From the NCBI RefSeq assembly GCF_032970905.1, contig NZ_JAWJZA010000001.1: DNA of 64,000 nucleotides; one strand, written 5' to 3'. The number at the start of each line of letters is the position of its first letter. Positions within the stretch are counted from its first letter, which is position 1. Shown in pieces: positions 36,070 through 44,605 of the stretch. Below the pieces are notes generated by a model. It ran no database searches. It saw only the letters and a program-made list of their open reading frames with translations, and was not told the origin of the DNA. A program made the position numbers and the translations under genes. The stretch is from Veillonella absiana (GTDB lineage: Bacteria; Bacillota; Negativicutes; Veillonellales; Veillonellaceae).

Positions 36070-37644
36070 TTACAATGTTTCGATATTATCATACATAGGT
36101 TGTACCACCCAGTTACCATTCATGTCTACAACGCCCCATTTACCATTAACCTTAACCGCACTATGTCCATTCGTGAATGTTTTCACGTCACTAAATACAT
36201 TTGCGTCATCAGTAAAGAGGATATTACCGTCCATATCAATAATACGGTATTTACTATGGCCTTTATGTACCCATGTATACACATCAGTACCAAAGCCATC
36301 AATCATATCATCTTTAACGGTAGTGAATACAGCCTCACCAGTTTCCATATCTACAAGGTATTTCGTATTCTCTAATGTTGCCACCATACGTTTTGTTCCG
36401 GCAAATGTAATATCATCATATACGAATGGCACCACTTGTTGACCATTATCAATACTAAAGATACCTGTTTTATCAAGATCTTTATTTTTTACCACAAGTA
36501 AACCATTATATTGATCAATTTCACCTGTTTCATAATTGTTAGGTTGAATAATGTATTGACCATCGCGATTCATAAAACCAGTTTTACCCTGATTTTTGAC
36601 GATAGTACCAAAACGTGTCATAGGCCATACCGCATCATTCTTACTGTCGATAACAATATCACCACTGGTATTCATATAACCACGTTTTACACCATCATAG
36701 GTAAATCCACCTACACCATAACCATTATAACCCCATCCATGCCCACTAAATGTACCGCCACCTATAAATCCTAATAGGCTACCAAAATTAAAACCACTTA
36801 CCTTACGACGATATTCAGCTAACCCATTATCATCAAAAGAACTCACATCTTTGGATGGTGGTGTAAACACCTCTTGACCATTACCATCAATAGCCACTAT
36901 CTTGCCTTCTTTATTTTTAACGAAAGCTCGGTCACTGCTAAAATAGGTAATTATATCCTTAAATTGAGGTTCAATAACTACTTCTCCAGCTTTATTCTTG
37001 AAGCCGTATTTCTTATTCGTATCTTGAAAATATTCATACTCATCACTAGGATATGTAGTTTGATACTGTGCCAATTCAGCCTTCACCTTAGCCAATTCAG
37101 CGTTTTCCATTTTGATACGCTCAATATCCTCTGCCATTGAAATTTCTTTACCATTTTTATCCATATACTTAGTGGCTTTACCATCTTTATATTTGAAATT
37201 TCCATACAGGCCTGTTTCCAAATCTTTATACTGTGCAGGTATTAAAACTTCTCCATTAATGCCTAAGACTCCGTATTTCCCATTATCTCGAAAAATCCCT
37301 AGTACTCCTTCCTTTGCATAAGTACTATTAGTAATGGTTACCACTTGATCCGCTAATTTTAATTCTGGCGCATTTCTATAAGGATTAATAATAGAGCCAA
37401 TTTCTAAACCAATATATGAGCCAGAATGATGATAGTGACTGCGCTCACTATAAGTATATCCACCTACAGATGTAGATACTGTGCTTTGTGACCGCTGGAT
37501 ACGTTCTTGCACAACCTCTAATCGTTTATCATTCTGTGCATTACCAGCTGCATCTACAGTAGGCATAACTACCATAGTAAAAGCCCCTAATACTGCCGCT
37601 AATAATACTCGTTGTTTACAACTTCTCTTAAAAATTAAATTCAT
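36070..37644 (-). CDS. Secreted WG-repeat protein, larger copy
   Basis: A 524-residue exported protein. A basic-hydrophobic signal peptide ends near TVDAAG. The body consists of WG-type beta-hairpin repeats of the form (K/N)GKWGVVDMNG..V(I/V)QP.YD.I, seen at DNGKYGVLGINGEVLIPAQY, KKYGFKNKAGEVVIEPQF, GKTGFMNRDGQYIIQP and the C-terminal GKWGVVDMNGNWVVQPMY. A Gly/Tyr-rich segment (GFIGGGTFSGHGWGYNGYG) interrupts the middle. WG repeats are thought to be binding modules; no enzymatic motif is visible. The last 70 residues resemble those of the next gene upstream, so the two are paralogues. Confidence 0.8.
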   Translation of the reverse strand: MNLIFKRSCKQRVLLAAVLGAFTMVVMPTVDAAGNAQNDKRLEVVQERIQRSQSTVSTSVGGYTYSERSHYHHSGSYIGLEIGSIINPYRNAPELKLADQVVTITNSTYAKEGVLGIFRDNGKYGVLGINGEVLIPAQYKDLETGLYGNFKYKDGKATKYMDKNGKEISMAEDIERIKMENAELAKVKAELAQYQTTYPSDEYEYFQDTNKKYGFKNKAGEVVIEPQFKDIITYFSSDRAFVKNKEGKIVAIDGNGQEVFTPPSKDVSSFDDNGLAEYRRKVSGFNFGSLLGFIGGGTFSGHGWGYNGYGVGGFTYDGVKRGYMNTSGDIVIDSKNDAVWPMTRFGTIVKNQGKTGFMNRDGQYIIQPNNYETGEIDQYNGLLVVKNKDLDKTGIFSIDNGQQVVPFVYDDITFAGTKRMVATLENTKYLVDMETGEAVFTTVKDDMIDGFGTDVYTWVHKGHSKYRIIDMDGNILFTDDANVFSDVKTFTNGHSAVKVNGKWGVVDMNGNWVVQPMYDNIETL

Positions 37645-37706
37645 TATAATAGTACCTTCAACGGCATCACACAGTCCGTCACCTTTCTTTCACACACAAA
37701 AAAGAA

Positions 37707-38810
37707 TTATAAAATAACAATGTCTTCGTATGTTGGCTCTACATACCATTTACCATCTTTATCCATAATACCCCATTTCCCATTAGATTTTACAGGGCTA
37801 TAGCCATGGTTAAAATATGTTGTTTTTTCAATGTTATTTTCTGTATTTTGATATTTCAAATTACCATCCTTATCGATGATTCGGTAATTTTTCTTTCCTT
37901 GATGAACCCACGTATAGTTATCTCGTGCAAATGGTTGAATTGTGTCCGCTTTTACAGTGGAGAACACAACCTTGTCACTCTTGGTATCGATAATATTGCG
38001 CATATTACCATTCACACGAATGACCCGATTACTTTCTTCATAGGTTACCTTTGGTTCTGGTTTAGATGTATTTTCAGCCTTAATTTGTTCATCTATAGAT
38101 GGCGTAATAATCTCACCTTTTTTAGTAATATGTCTAATATCCTTTCTCGACATTTCACCATAAAAAGTACCATCCACAGCGGCTTGAATATTCTTATACA
38201 CCGGTGCAATGGATACTTGACCATCTGTACCTAGAATACCCCATTTACCATTCGATTTCACCTTAGCAAGAGAGCCTCGATCAAACATGGTATTATCAAT
38301 TCGAATCATACCAGGTTCTAACATAGCCTGTTGAGGTACCTCAACATTATAGACGGTAACTACTGGAGTACCAAAATAATCATAATAGTCTTGACCATAA
38401 TAGAATGGGTTACCAATAAATACAGATCTAATATGATGACGTACAGAGCGATGTTTAACAATACGACGATCACCACGTCGAATATCCGATGGTACACGAG
38501 GTCTTGGACCTAATTGTCCATCGCGACGAACCATAGGGCGATTAGAACTATTGACACGATGCCGTGAACCAGAAATACTAGTTCCACTACGTCTTACATG
38601 TTCTCGTCGTTCATAGGAACTGTTAGATTCAGAACGCGATGTATGTACTTGTTCACGATGTACTCGTTGTTCTACATGAGCGGGGGCTTGACGCTGCCCA
38701 TGCCTAGGCCAAGCCGCGTTAACCTCCGTAGTCGCACCTAATGATAAAGCAAATGCGCCTAATACTGCAGCTAAAATGAATTTTTTATTTATCCGTGTAT
38801 TTGTTTTCAT
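37707..38810 (-). CDS. Secreted WG-repeat protein, smaller copy
   Basis: A 367-residue exported paralogue of the neighbouring gene. The signal peptide ends near TEVNAAW. A strongly basic, His/Arg/Ser-rich region of about 90 residues follows (with RRGDRRIVKHRSVRHHIRSV), which could bind anionic surface polymer or nucleic acid. WG units come next, KSNGKWGILGTDGQVSIAPVY and the C-terminal NGKWGIMDKDGKWYVEPTY among them. The shared end YTWVH(Q/K)G..YRIID.DGN suggests tandem duplication. It lies 62 bp upstream of the larger copy, probably in one transcript. Function unknown. Confidence 0.78.
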   Translation of the reverse strand: MKTNTRINKKFILAAVLGAFALSLGATTEVNAAWPRHGQRQAPAHVEQRVHREQVHTSRSESNSSYERREHVRRSGTSISGSRHRVNSSNRPMVRRDGQLGPRPRVPSDIRRGDRRIVKHRSVRHHIRSVFIGNPFYYGQDYYDYFGTPVVTVYNVEVPQQAMLEPGMIRIDNTMFDRGSLAKVKSNGKWGILGTDGQVSIAPVYKNIQAAVDGTFYGEMSRKDIRHITKKGEIITPSIDEQIKAENTSKPEPKVTYEESNRVIRVNGNMRNIIDTKSDKVVFSTVKADTIQPFARDNYTWVHQGKKNYRIIDKDGNLKYQNTENNIEKTTYFNHGYSPVKSNGKWGIMDKDGKWYVEPTYEDIVIL

Positions 38811-38940
38811 ATAGTGTTGTATGGTTCACACAAACCATATACTCCTTTTACATACTCCTAACTCCACAGAGTCTTAAAAACTTACTATATTATAATCATT
38901 TACATTATATATGTATTGTACCACAATTAATTGTGTAACA

Positions 38941-38976
38941 AGTATTATCTTGCAACTAAGTATTATCTTGCAACTA
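38941..38976. repeat. Tandem 18-bp repeat
   Basis: AGTATTATCTTGCAACTA occurs twice in a row with no change, in the gap between the WG gene and the pseudouridine synthase gene. It is probably a local slippage or a duplicated binding site. Confidence 0.6.
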
Positions 38977-39091
38977 CTGTTATATAAATTTCACATAGAG
39001 AAAACAATTTTAACAGAAATACTATGAATAGTGTTACAATATATATACTTTTGATGTAAGCAAACTAAATTAAGAAAGATTTCTATTTCCT

Positions 39092-40018
39092 ATGATAAAT
39101 CATTTACAATCTATTATCTCTATCAAGATTCCCCCACATACCCCTACACAATCCATCAATCATACCATCAAGAAGGCAAATATATCGCAACGCTCACGAC
39201 GCAAATTGCGCAATGATGGTGTATTTCTATTAAATGGTAAGGCTTGTACCTGGGATACTCTAGTTCACTGTGGTGACACACTCCAGGTATTCCTCCCTAC
39301 CGAATCATCTATTACATCCTGGGCACACACACTTGATATCATCTACGAGGATGAACATCTATTAATCATTAACAAACCATCCGGCCTATTAATGCATCCT
39401 ACCTCAACAGTTCGAGACAAAACCTTAGCCAATGCTGTTATGCATTATTATGAAAGCACAAAACAATCTTATGACTTTCACCCAGTCCATAGACTAGACA
39501 AAGATACATCCGGTATAGTAGTCCTCGCAAAAACTGCCAGAGTGCAGCATTTATTTACGAAACAACACATTACATTCCATAAAGTCTATGATGCCATTGT
39601 GGAAGGTCATATGCCCCTTGCACAACTCGCCATTCATTGGCCTATTGCCCGCAAGGAAAGAAGTATTATTGAGCGTTGTGTCCACAAAAATGGCAAAGCA
39701 GCCCATACAGATGTAACGGTAATAAAAACAGGAGCTATGGCGAAACCACTTTGTAATGATACTATATCATCTGGTGCTCAACCTTATACGCATATCCGTT
39801 GCATCCTCCATACGGGCCGTACCCACCAAATTCGTGTACACCTCTCCCATTTAGGATATCCATTACTAGGCGATGATATATATGGTGGACATCTAAATGT
39901 AATACAACGCCAAGCATTGCATGCCTCTGAGTTATGGTTTGCTCATCCTGTAACTGGAGAGGAACTCCATCTACATGCTGAGCTACCTAATGATCTAAAA
40001 AACATACTTGTACTATAA
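39092..40018 (+). CDS. RluA-family pseudouridine synthase
   Basis: Isomerises uridine to pseudouridine in rRNA or tRNA. The 308-residue protein has an N-terminal S4-like segment (SQRSRRKLRNDGVFLLNGKA), then the catalytic motif HRLDKDTSGIVVLAK, whose Asp is the nucleophile, and TGRTHQIRVHLSHLGYPLLGD trimmed to its core RTHQIRVHLSHLG. RluA, RluC and RluD cannot be separated from sequence alone. It is a single gene with a terminator. Confidence 0.93.
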   Translation: MINHLQSIISIKIPPHTPTQSINHTIKKANISQRSRRKLRNDGVFLLNGKACTWDTLVHCGDTLQVFLPTESSITSWAHTLDIIYEDEHLLIINKPSGLLMHPTSTVRDKTLANAVMHYYESTKQSYDFHPVHRLDKDTSGIVVLAKTARVQHLFTKQHITFHKVYDAIVEGHMPLAQLAIHWPIARKERSIIERCVHKNGKAAHTDVTVIKTGAMAKPLCNDTISSGAQPYTHIRCILHTGRTHQIRVHLSHLGYPLLGDDIYGGHLNVIQRQALHASELWFAHPVTGEELHLHAELPNDLKNILVL

Positions 40019-40046
40019 ATATAATTTCAAATCGTACGTATAGAAG

Positions 40047-40090
40047 AACCGGTATACAGCTAATTCACTTAGCTTCTATACCGGTTTTAT
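40047..40090 (+). terminator. Terminator of the pseudouridine synthase gene
   Basis: AACCGGTATA (40047-40056) pairs with TATACCGGTT (40077-40086), and an inner AGCTAA/TTAGCT stem stacks on it. TTATAT follows. Confidence 0.75.
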
Positions 40091-40154
40091 ATATTCTCTA
40101 CCCGAGAATATTCCTATTCAATTATGCAAATAACTTTTTTCGCCTGTATTGGCC

Positions 40155-40766
40155 TTATGACTCTAACTGCTCCGCTTGATACAAATCATATCCCTCATAA
40201 GCATAACTAACATCAATGCCCTTCATATAAATAAGGCGATCATCAATTTTATCCGTTAATGCAGCCTGCAATGCTACACGAATTTCTAAATCATTGATTG
40301 GACTTCTTTCCATAGCAGACAAATAATCCTGCTTATGTACACGTTGCCAATCGATGACTTGCCCTAGGGATGCTTTCAACATGCAGTCCAGCCAAATACG
40401 CATGGCACGGCCATTCCCCTCACGAAATGGATGGGCCACATTCATCTCTACATATTTTGCCAAAATCTCTTCAAATGTAGTGTATGGTAGATTATCAATT
40501 TCTTGCAATGCTTGTTCTAAATAGAGAACCGGTGCAAAGCGAAATTGACCTTTCGCAATGTTCACAGTACGCATTTGACCAGCAAAATCATAAATATCTT
40601 GGAATAGATACTGATGTATTTCACAGAGCCCTTTGAAAGTCCCCACTTCAATGGTATTCAATAAACCTTTAGAGAACAATTCTAGGGCTCTAATTTTTGT
40701 TAATTTTTCCTCTGAATTAGCGAGTTCAGTAGAACTCGTAATATTCAATTTATTTTGTAATACCAT
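40155..40766 (-). CDS. fic: Class III Fic adenylyltransferase
   Basis: A 203-residue stand-alone Fic domain. The active-site motif HPFREGNGRAMR (His at about 112) is complete, so AMP transfer to a protein hydroxyl is expected. The C-terminal helix carries SYAYEG (about 187-192), matching the (S/T)xxxE(G/N) inhibitory motif that defines class III Fic proteins such as Neisseria NmFic, which blocks ATP binding until relieved. It has no adjacent antitoxin gene, which fits the built-in inhibitor. The ATG at 40766 follows AAGGAG. Targets are unknown; gyrase and topoisomerase IV are targets of some relatives. Confidence 0.9.
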   Translation of the reverse strand: MVLQNKLNITSSTELANSEEKLTKIRALELFSKGLLNTIEVGTFKGLCEIHQYLFQDIYDFAGQMRTVNIAKGQFRFAPVLYLEQALQEIDNLPYTTFEEILAKYVEMNVAHPFREGNGRAMRIWLDCMLKASLGQVIDWQRVHKQDYLSAMERSPINDLEIRVALQAALTDKIDDRLIYMKGIDVSYAYEGYDLYQAEQLES

Positions 40767-40953
40767 TCTACTAAACTCCTTCTCTATGACAGTAAAATTA
40801 TTATATATCAATTATACAGAATTCGATAAAAACTTTCATCAAAAACATAAAAAAATATAGCTATTAACCTTGATTCTTGCTATACTAGTCTTGATTGTAA
40901 ATGTTAAATCATTTAACGGAATAATTAGGCCCACAAGGCTCAAGGAGGACAAC

Positions 40954-41883
40954 ATGCCATTAGTAACTACTAAAGAAATGTTCAAACAAGCGTATGACGG
41001 TGGCTACGCTATCGGTGCTTTCAACGTAAATAATATGGAAATCGTACAAGGTATCGTAGACGCTGCAAAAGAGGAAGAATCTCCTCTCATTTTGCAAGTA
41101 TCTGCAGGTGCGCGTAAATATGCAAAACACATTTACCTCGTAAAATTGGTAGAAGCTGCATTAGAAGACAGCAATTTACCAATCGCCCTTCACCTTGACC
41201 ATGGTGATTCCTTCGAAATCTGTAAAGACTGCGTTGACGGCGGTTTCACATCCGTTATGATCGATGCATCCCATCACGATTTCGACGAAAACGTAAAAAT
41301 CACTAAACAAGTAGTTGAATATGCCCACGCTCATGGCGTTGTAGTAGAGGCTGAACTTGGCCGTTTGGCAGGCGTTGAAGACGACGTTAACGTTAGCGAT
41401 GCTGACGCTCGTTTTACTGATCCAGAACAAGCTGCTGAATTCGTTGCATTAACAGGTGTAGATTCCTTGGCTATCGCTATCGGTACAAGCCATGGCGCCT
41501 ACAAATTCAAAGGTGACCCTTACCTAGATTTCGAACGTTTGGAAAAGGTTGGCAAATTATTACCTAACTTCCCTATCGTATTGCATGGTGCATCCACAGT
41601 ACTTCCTGAATTCGTTCAAAAATGTAATCAATTCGGTGGTAACATCCCTGGTGCTCAAGGCGTTCCAGAGGAAATGCTTCGCCGTGCAGCGACAATGTCT
41701 GTATGTAAAATCAACATCGATACTGACCTTCGCTTGGCCATGACTGCTTCTGTTCGCGAATATTTAGCACAAAACCCATCCGAATTCGACCCTCGTAAAT
41801 ACTTAGGACCTGCACGTGACGCTATTAAAGGCATGGTAGCTCACAAAATTAAAAACGTGCTAGGCTCCTCTCATACACTCTAA
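40954..41883 (+). CDS. fba: Class II fructose-bisphosphate aldolase
   Basis: Zn-dependent cleavage or formation of fructose 1,6-bisphosphate; in an organism living on organic acids the gluconeogenic direction is likely. The 309-residue protein has LHLDHGDSFE with the zinc His, VEAELGRLAGVED, GTSHGAYKF and the phosphate-binding VCKINIDTDLRLA. AAGGAGG precedes the ATG at 40954 by 5 bases; the open frame upstream to 40870 is not used. An extended -10 (TGCTATACT) lies near 40880. Codon choice looks strongly biased, as in highly expressed genes. Confidence 0.95.
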   Translation: MPLVTTKEMFKQAYDGGYAIGAFNVNNMEIVQGIVDAAKEEESPLILQVSAGARKYAKHIYLVKLVEAALEDSNLPIALHLDHGDSFEICKDCVDGGFTSVMIDASHHDFDENVKITKQVVEYAHAHGVVVEAELGRLAGVEDDVNVSDADARFTDPEQAAEFVALTGVDSLAIAIGTSHGAYKFKGDPYLDFERLEKVGKLLPNFPIVLHGASTVLPEFVQKCNQFGGNIPGAQGVPEEMLRRAATMSVCKINIDTDLRLAMTASVREYLAQNPSEFDPRKYLGPARDAIKGMVAHKIKNVLGSSHTL

Positions 41884-41887
41884 TATT

Positions 41888-43444
41888 ATGGCTAGTGGAT
41901 TTTTAAAAGGAACGTTAATCTTAACCATTGCTGGTTTCGTGGTGAAAGCCATTGGCAGTATCAACTGGATTCTCCTCTCCCGTGTACTCGGCGGTGAGGG
42001 TATCGGGATTTACCAAATGGCTTTTCCGATTTATTTGTTCCTACTTCAATTTTCAAGCGCAGGTGTGCCAATTGCCATTTCCATTTTGACTGCTGAACGT
42101 CTAGCGATCTATGATTATACCGGTGCCAAACGAGTATTCACTCTATCCTTTTGGATGCTCACCGCCACAGGTTTAATCGCTAGTTTTGCCATGTATTTTG
42201 GTGCCGATTGGCTCATTAGTAGCGGCTATATCATCGATAGTCGTGCGTACTATTCCATCATTGCATTGGCGCCAGCCGTATTCTTCGTAACCTTGATTTC
42301 CTGCTTCCGTGGTTACATTCAAGGCTTTGAATTGATGACACCTACTGCAGTCAGTCAGATCGTAGAACAACTATTACGCGTTGTGGTTATGCTCGGTGCC
42401 GCGTCCATGTTGATGCCCTACGGACTGGCAGCTGCCGCTGGTGGTGCCAGCCTTGGTGCTGGTGTTGGTGCCGTTGGTGCCCTCATCGTATTGCTCTACT
42501 ACTATTGGAAACTACCGAAATCTCCTGAAAATGGTGAAAGCTACGATGGTATCCAAGAATCCTCTGGTACTATCCTCGGCCGACTCATTCGCCTAGCTGT
42601 GCCAATTTCTTTGGCAAGTATCATGCTCCCATTAGTAGCCAACCTCGACCTATTCATCGTTCCAAGACGATTGGAGGCCGCTGGTTTCTCTACGGGTGAG
42701 GCTACAGAGCTATTCGGTTATTTAACAGGTATGGCGGTGCCACTCATTAATTTGGCTACCATCATCACTGCAGCTTTGGCTACGAGCCTAGTGCCTTCTA
42801 TCTCTCATGCCCTTGCCAAACATGACAAACAAGGTATCTTTAATCGTACTGCTGGCGCGATGCGCCTATCCTTTATGGCCACCGTACCATTTTCTGTAAT
42901 GCTTTACGTCTTAGCAGGACCAACTGTAACTTTGATTTACAATGCCCCAAAAGCAGAGGCAGCCACTCAAATCTTGGCCATCGCCAGCTTCTTCCTCGGC
43001 ATCCATCAAGTTACAACTGGTATTTTGCAAGGCCTTGGCAAACCAACACTGCCAGTTATCAACATGGGTATTGCTATGGTCATAAAGGTTATCTTGAACT
43101 GGAACCTCACCGCTATTCCTACATTAGGTATCGCCGGTGCCTCCTATGCTACCGTAGCCGATATTGGCTTTGCCGCATTACTCAACCTAATTTATATCAA
43201 AACCTATACAGGCTACTTCCTCGACTTCTCCATTTTATGGAAAAACGTAGTCAGTGCCACTATCATGGGCGTACTCATCTATATGAGTTACCACACCCTT
43301 GCTGAAAGCCTCCCAATGGCTGTTAACTTTATTTTAACAGGCATCGAAGGCATCATCCTCTATGTGGTGATTATGGTTCTGTTGAAAGGACTGAATCGCC
43401 AAGATGGGGCTAGCATGCCACTCATTGGTCGCTTCTTCCGCTAA
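41888..43444 (+). CDS. SpoVB/MurJ-like lipid-linked precursor flippase
   Basis: A 518-residue membrane protein of the MOP/PST superfamily with about 14 helices. The N-terminus KGTLILTIAGFVVKAIGSIN and LSRVLGGEGIGIYQMAFP are typical of SpoVB/YtgP proteins, which resemble the lipid II flippase MurJ. A non-sporulating species would use it for cell-wall or polysaccharide precursor export. The ATG comes 4 bases after the fba stop, so the two are coupled. Confidence 0.88.
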   Translation: MASGFLKGTLILTIAGFVVKAIGSINWILLSRVLGGEGIGIYQMAFPIYLFLLQFSSAGVPIAISILTAERLAIYDYTGAKRVFTLSFWMLTATGLIASFAMYFGADWLISSGYIIDSRAYYSIIALAPAVFFVTLISCFRGYIQGFELMTPTAVSQIVEQLLRVVVMLGAASMLMPYGLAAAAGGASLGAGVGAVGALIVLLYYYWKLPKSPENGESYDGIQESSGTILGRLIRLAVPISLASIMLPLVANLDLFIVPRRLEAAGFSTGEATELFGYLTGMAVPLINLATIITAALATSLVPSISHALAKHDKQGIFNRTAGAMRLSFMATVPFSVMLYVLAGPTVTLIYNAPKAEAATQILAIASFFLGIHQVTTGILQGLGKPTLPVINMGIAMVIKVILNWNLTAIPTLGIAGASYATVADIGFAALLNLIYIKTYTGYFLDFSILWKNVVSATIMGVLIYMSYHTLAESLPMAVNFILTGIEGIILYVVIMVLLKGLNRQDGASMPLIGRFFR

Positions 43445-43483
43445 TAAGTAAAATCCCATACATATCTACTATTGATGCTCGAT

Positions 43484-43642
43484 AGGACTATAATGTTCTT
43501 TCTTTCGTTGTGTAGATACACGAAAACCCGCTGGGTGCTATCTTTGAATGACTTACGCCAAAGGCGTTCGGATTGAAAAGATAGTACCCAGTGGGTCATT
43601 TTTGTAAATATACGCAATTATAGAAAAGAACATTATAGTCCT
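43484..43642. repeat. Nested inverted-repeat element between convergent genes
   Basis: An outer perfect 18-bp inverted repeat (43484-43501 and 43625-43642) encloses an inner 20-bp stem (43526-43545 with 43577-43596, two G-U). The innermost stem is ACGCC/GGCGT. The right outer arm is the last codons of the AEC carrier gene. The inner stem, followed by CATTTTTG on the plus strand, can act as the terminator of the flippase gene. Confidence 0.7.
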
Positions 43643-44604
43643 AACACCGCCAACAACTGCATATACAAAGGTATGACGATAATAAACAGCACAGTACTTA
43701 GCGTCACGAGACTCGTTGCATAAGGCAAGTCCCCTTTTCCTTCATTTACTAAGATTGGTAATACTGCCGCCACCGGTGTAGCTGATTGGATCACATATGT
43801 CTGAAACTCTAAACTACTCATGGGCAATGACATATACTGTACCCCCACATACAACACCCCTATCATACCCATAGGTGTTATGATGAATCGACCAAATAAA
43901 CCACCTATAGTATCTTTATTAAGTCTAATACTGCTAAGGCCAGTATCACGGAGGACAATACCAATATAGACCAAAGACAAAGGCGTCACCATATTACCAA
44001 GATAATCAAGGGTTTTTGTAATGATAGGTGCCACCGAAATAGAGAAGATCAATACGATTATGGCAATAATAAAACCAATCATAGGGGGCGGTAATAATTT
44101 TTTCCAACTAACGGCTACCCCAGGTTTTTTATCTTCATCTAATAATGGATCAGCATCAATAAAGAAAATTCCCACCATCCATAAAGACAACGTATTCATA
44201 ATATAATACAGCAAGAAAAATGGGAACGCCTCTTCTCCAAATAAAGCCATTTGCACGGGTAAACCAATAAATAAGCAATTATCATTTACTACCATATTAA
44301 TAAAAGCGCCTTTTCTACCTCGCTGTATATTGAGAACTTTCATCAATATATAGGCCAGTACATAGCCAAGGATAAAACTAGCAAGTACGAATAGAAAACT
44401 TGCACGCAGAGACCAAATAGCCGCAATGTCCAAATGATGAATAACAGATACGAAAATACCAGCAGGCAAAGCAATTTGTAAAATAAATTTAGATAAATTC
44501 CCACTGAATGTATCATTAAACATGCCACGGCCACGCAAAACATAACCTAGCGCAATTAGTACAAGTATAGGAAATATACTCTCAATAGACGATAACAATC
44601 CCAT
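43633..44604 (-). CDS. Auxin efflux carrier (AEC) family transporter
   Basis: A 323-residue membrane protein with two five-helix halves, as in AEC carriers. The motif MVVNDNCLFIGLPVQMALFG in the middle of the first half and the conserved SATPVAAVLPILVN near the end identify the family. Bacterial members often carry malate, malonate or other organic acids. The ATG is one base after the stop of the GH2-like gene, whose end supplies GGAG, so the two are coupled. Confidence 0.9.
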   Translation of the reverse strand: MGLLSSIESIFPILVLIALGYVLRGRGMFNDTFSGNLSKFILQIALPAGIFVSVIHHLDIAAIWSLRASFLFVLASFILGYVLAYILMKVLNIQRGRKGAFINMVVNDNCLFIGLPVQMALFGEEAFPFFLLYYIMNTLSLWMVGIFFIDADPLLDEDKKPGVAVSWKKLLPPPMIGFIIAIIVLIFSISVAPIITKTLDYLGNMVTPLSLVYIGIVLRDTGLSSIRLNKDTIGGLFGRFIITPMGMIGVLYVGVQYMSLPMSSLEFQTYVIQSATPVAAVLPILVNEGKGDLPYATSLVTLSTVLFIIVIPLYMQLLAVLGL

Positions 44605-44605
44605 A

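Noticed and set aside
38941..38976. Two 18-bp tandem copies as a CRISPR or iteron array
   Set aside because: Only two abutting copies without spacers and no cas or rep gene nearby.
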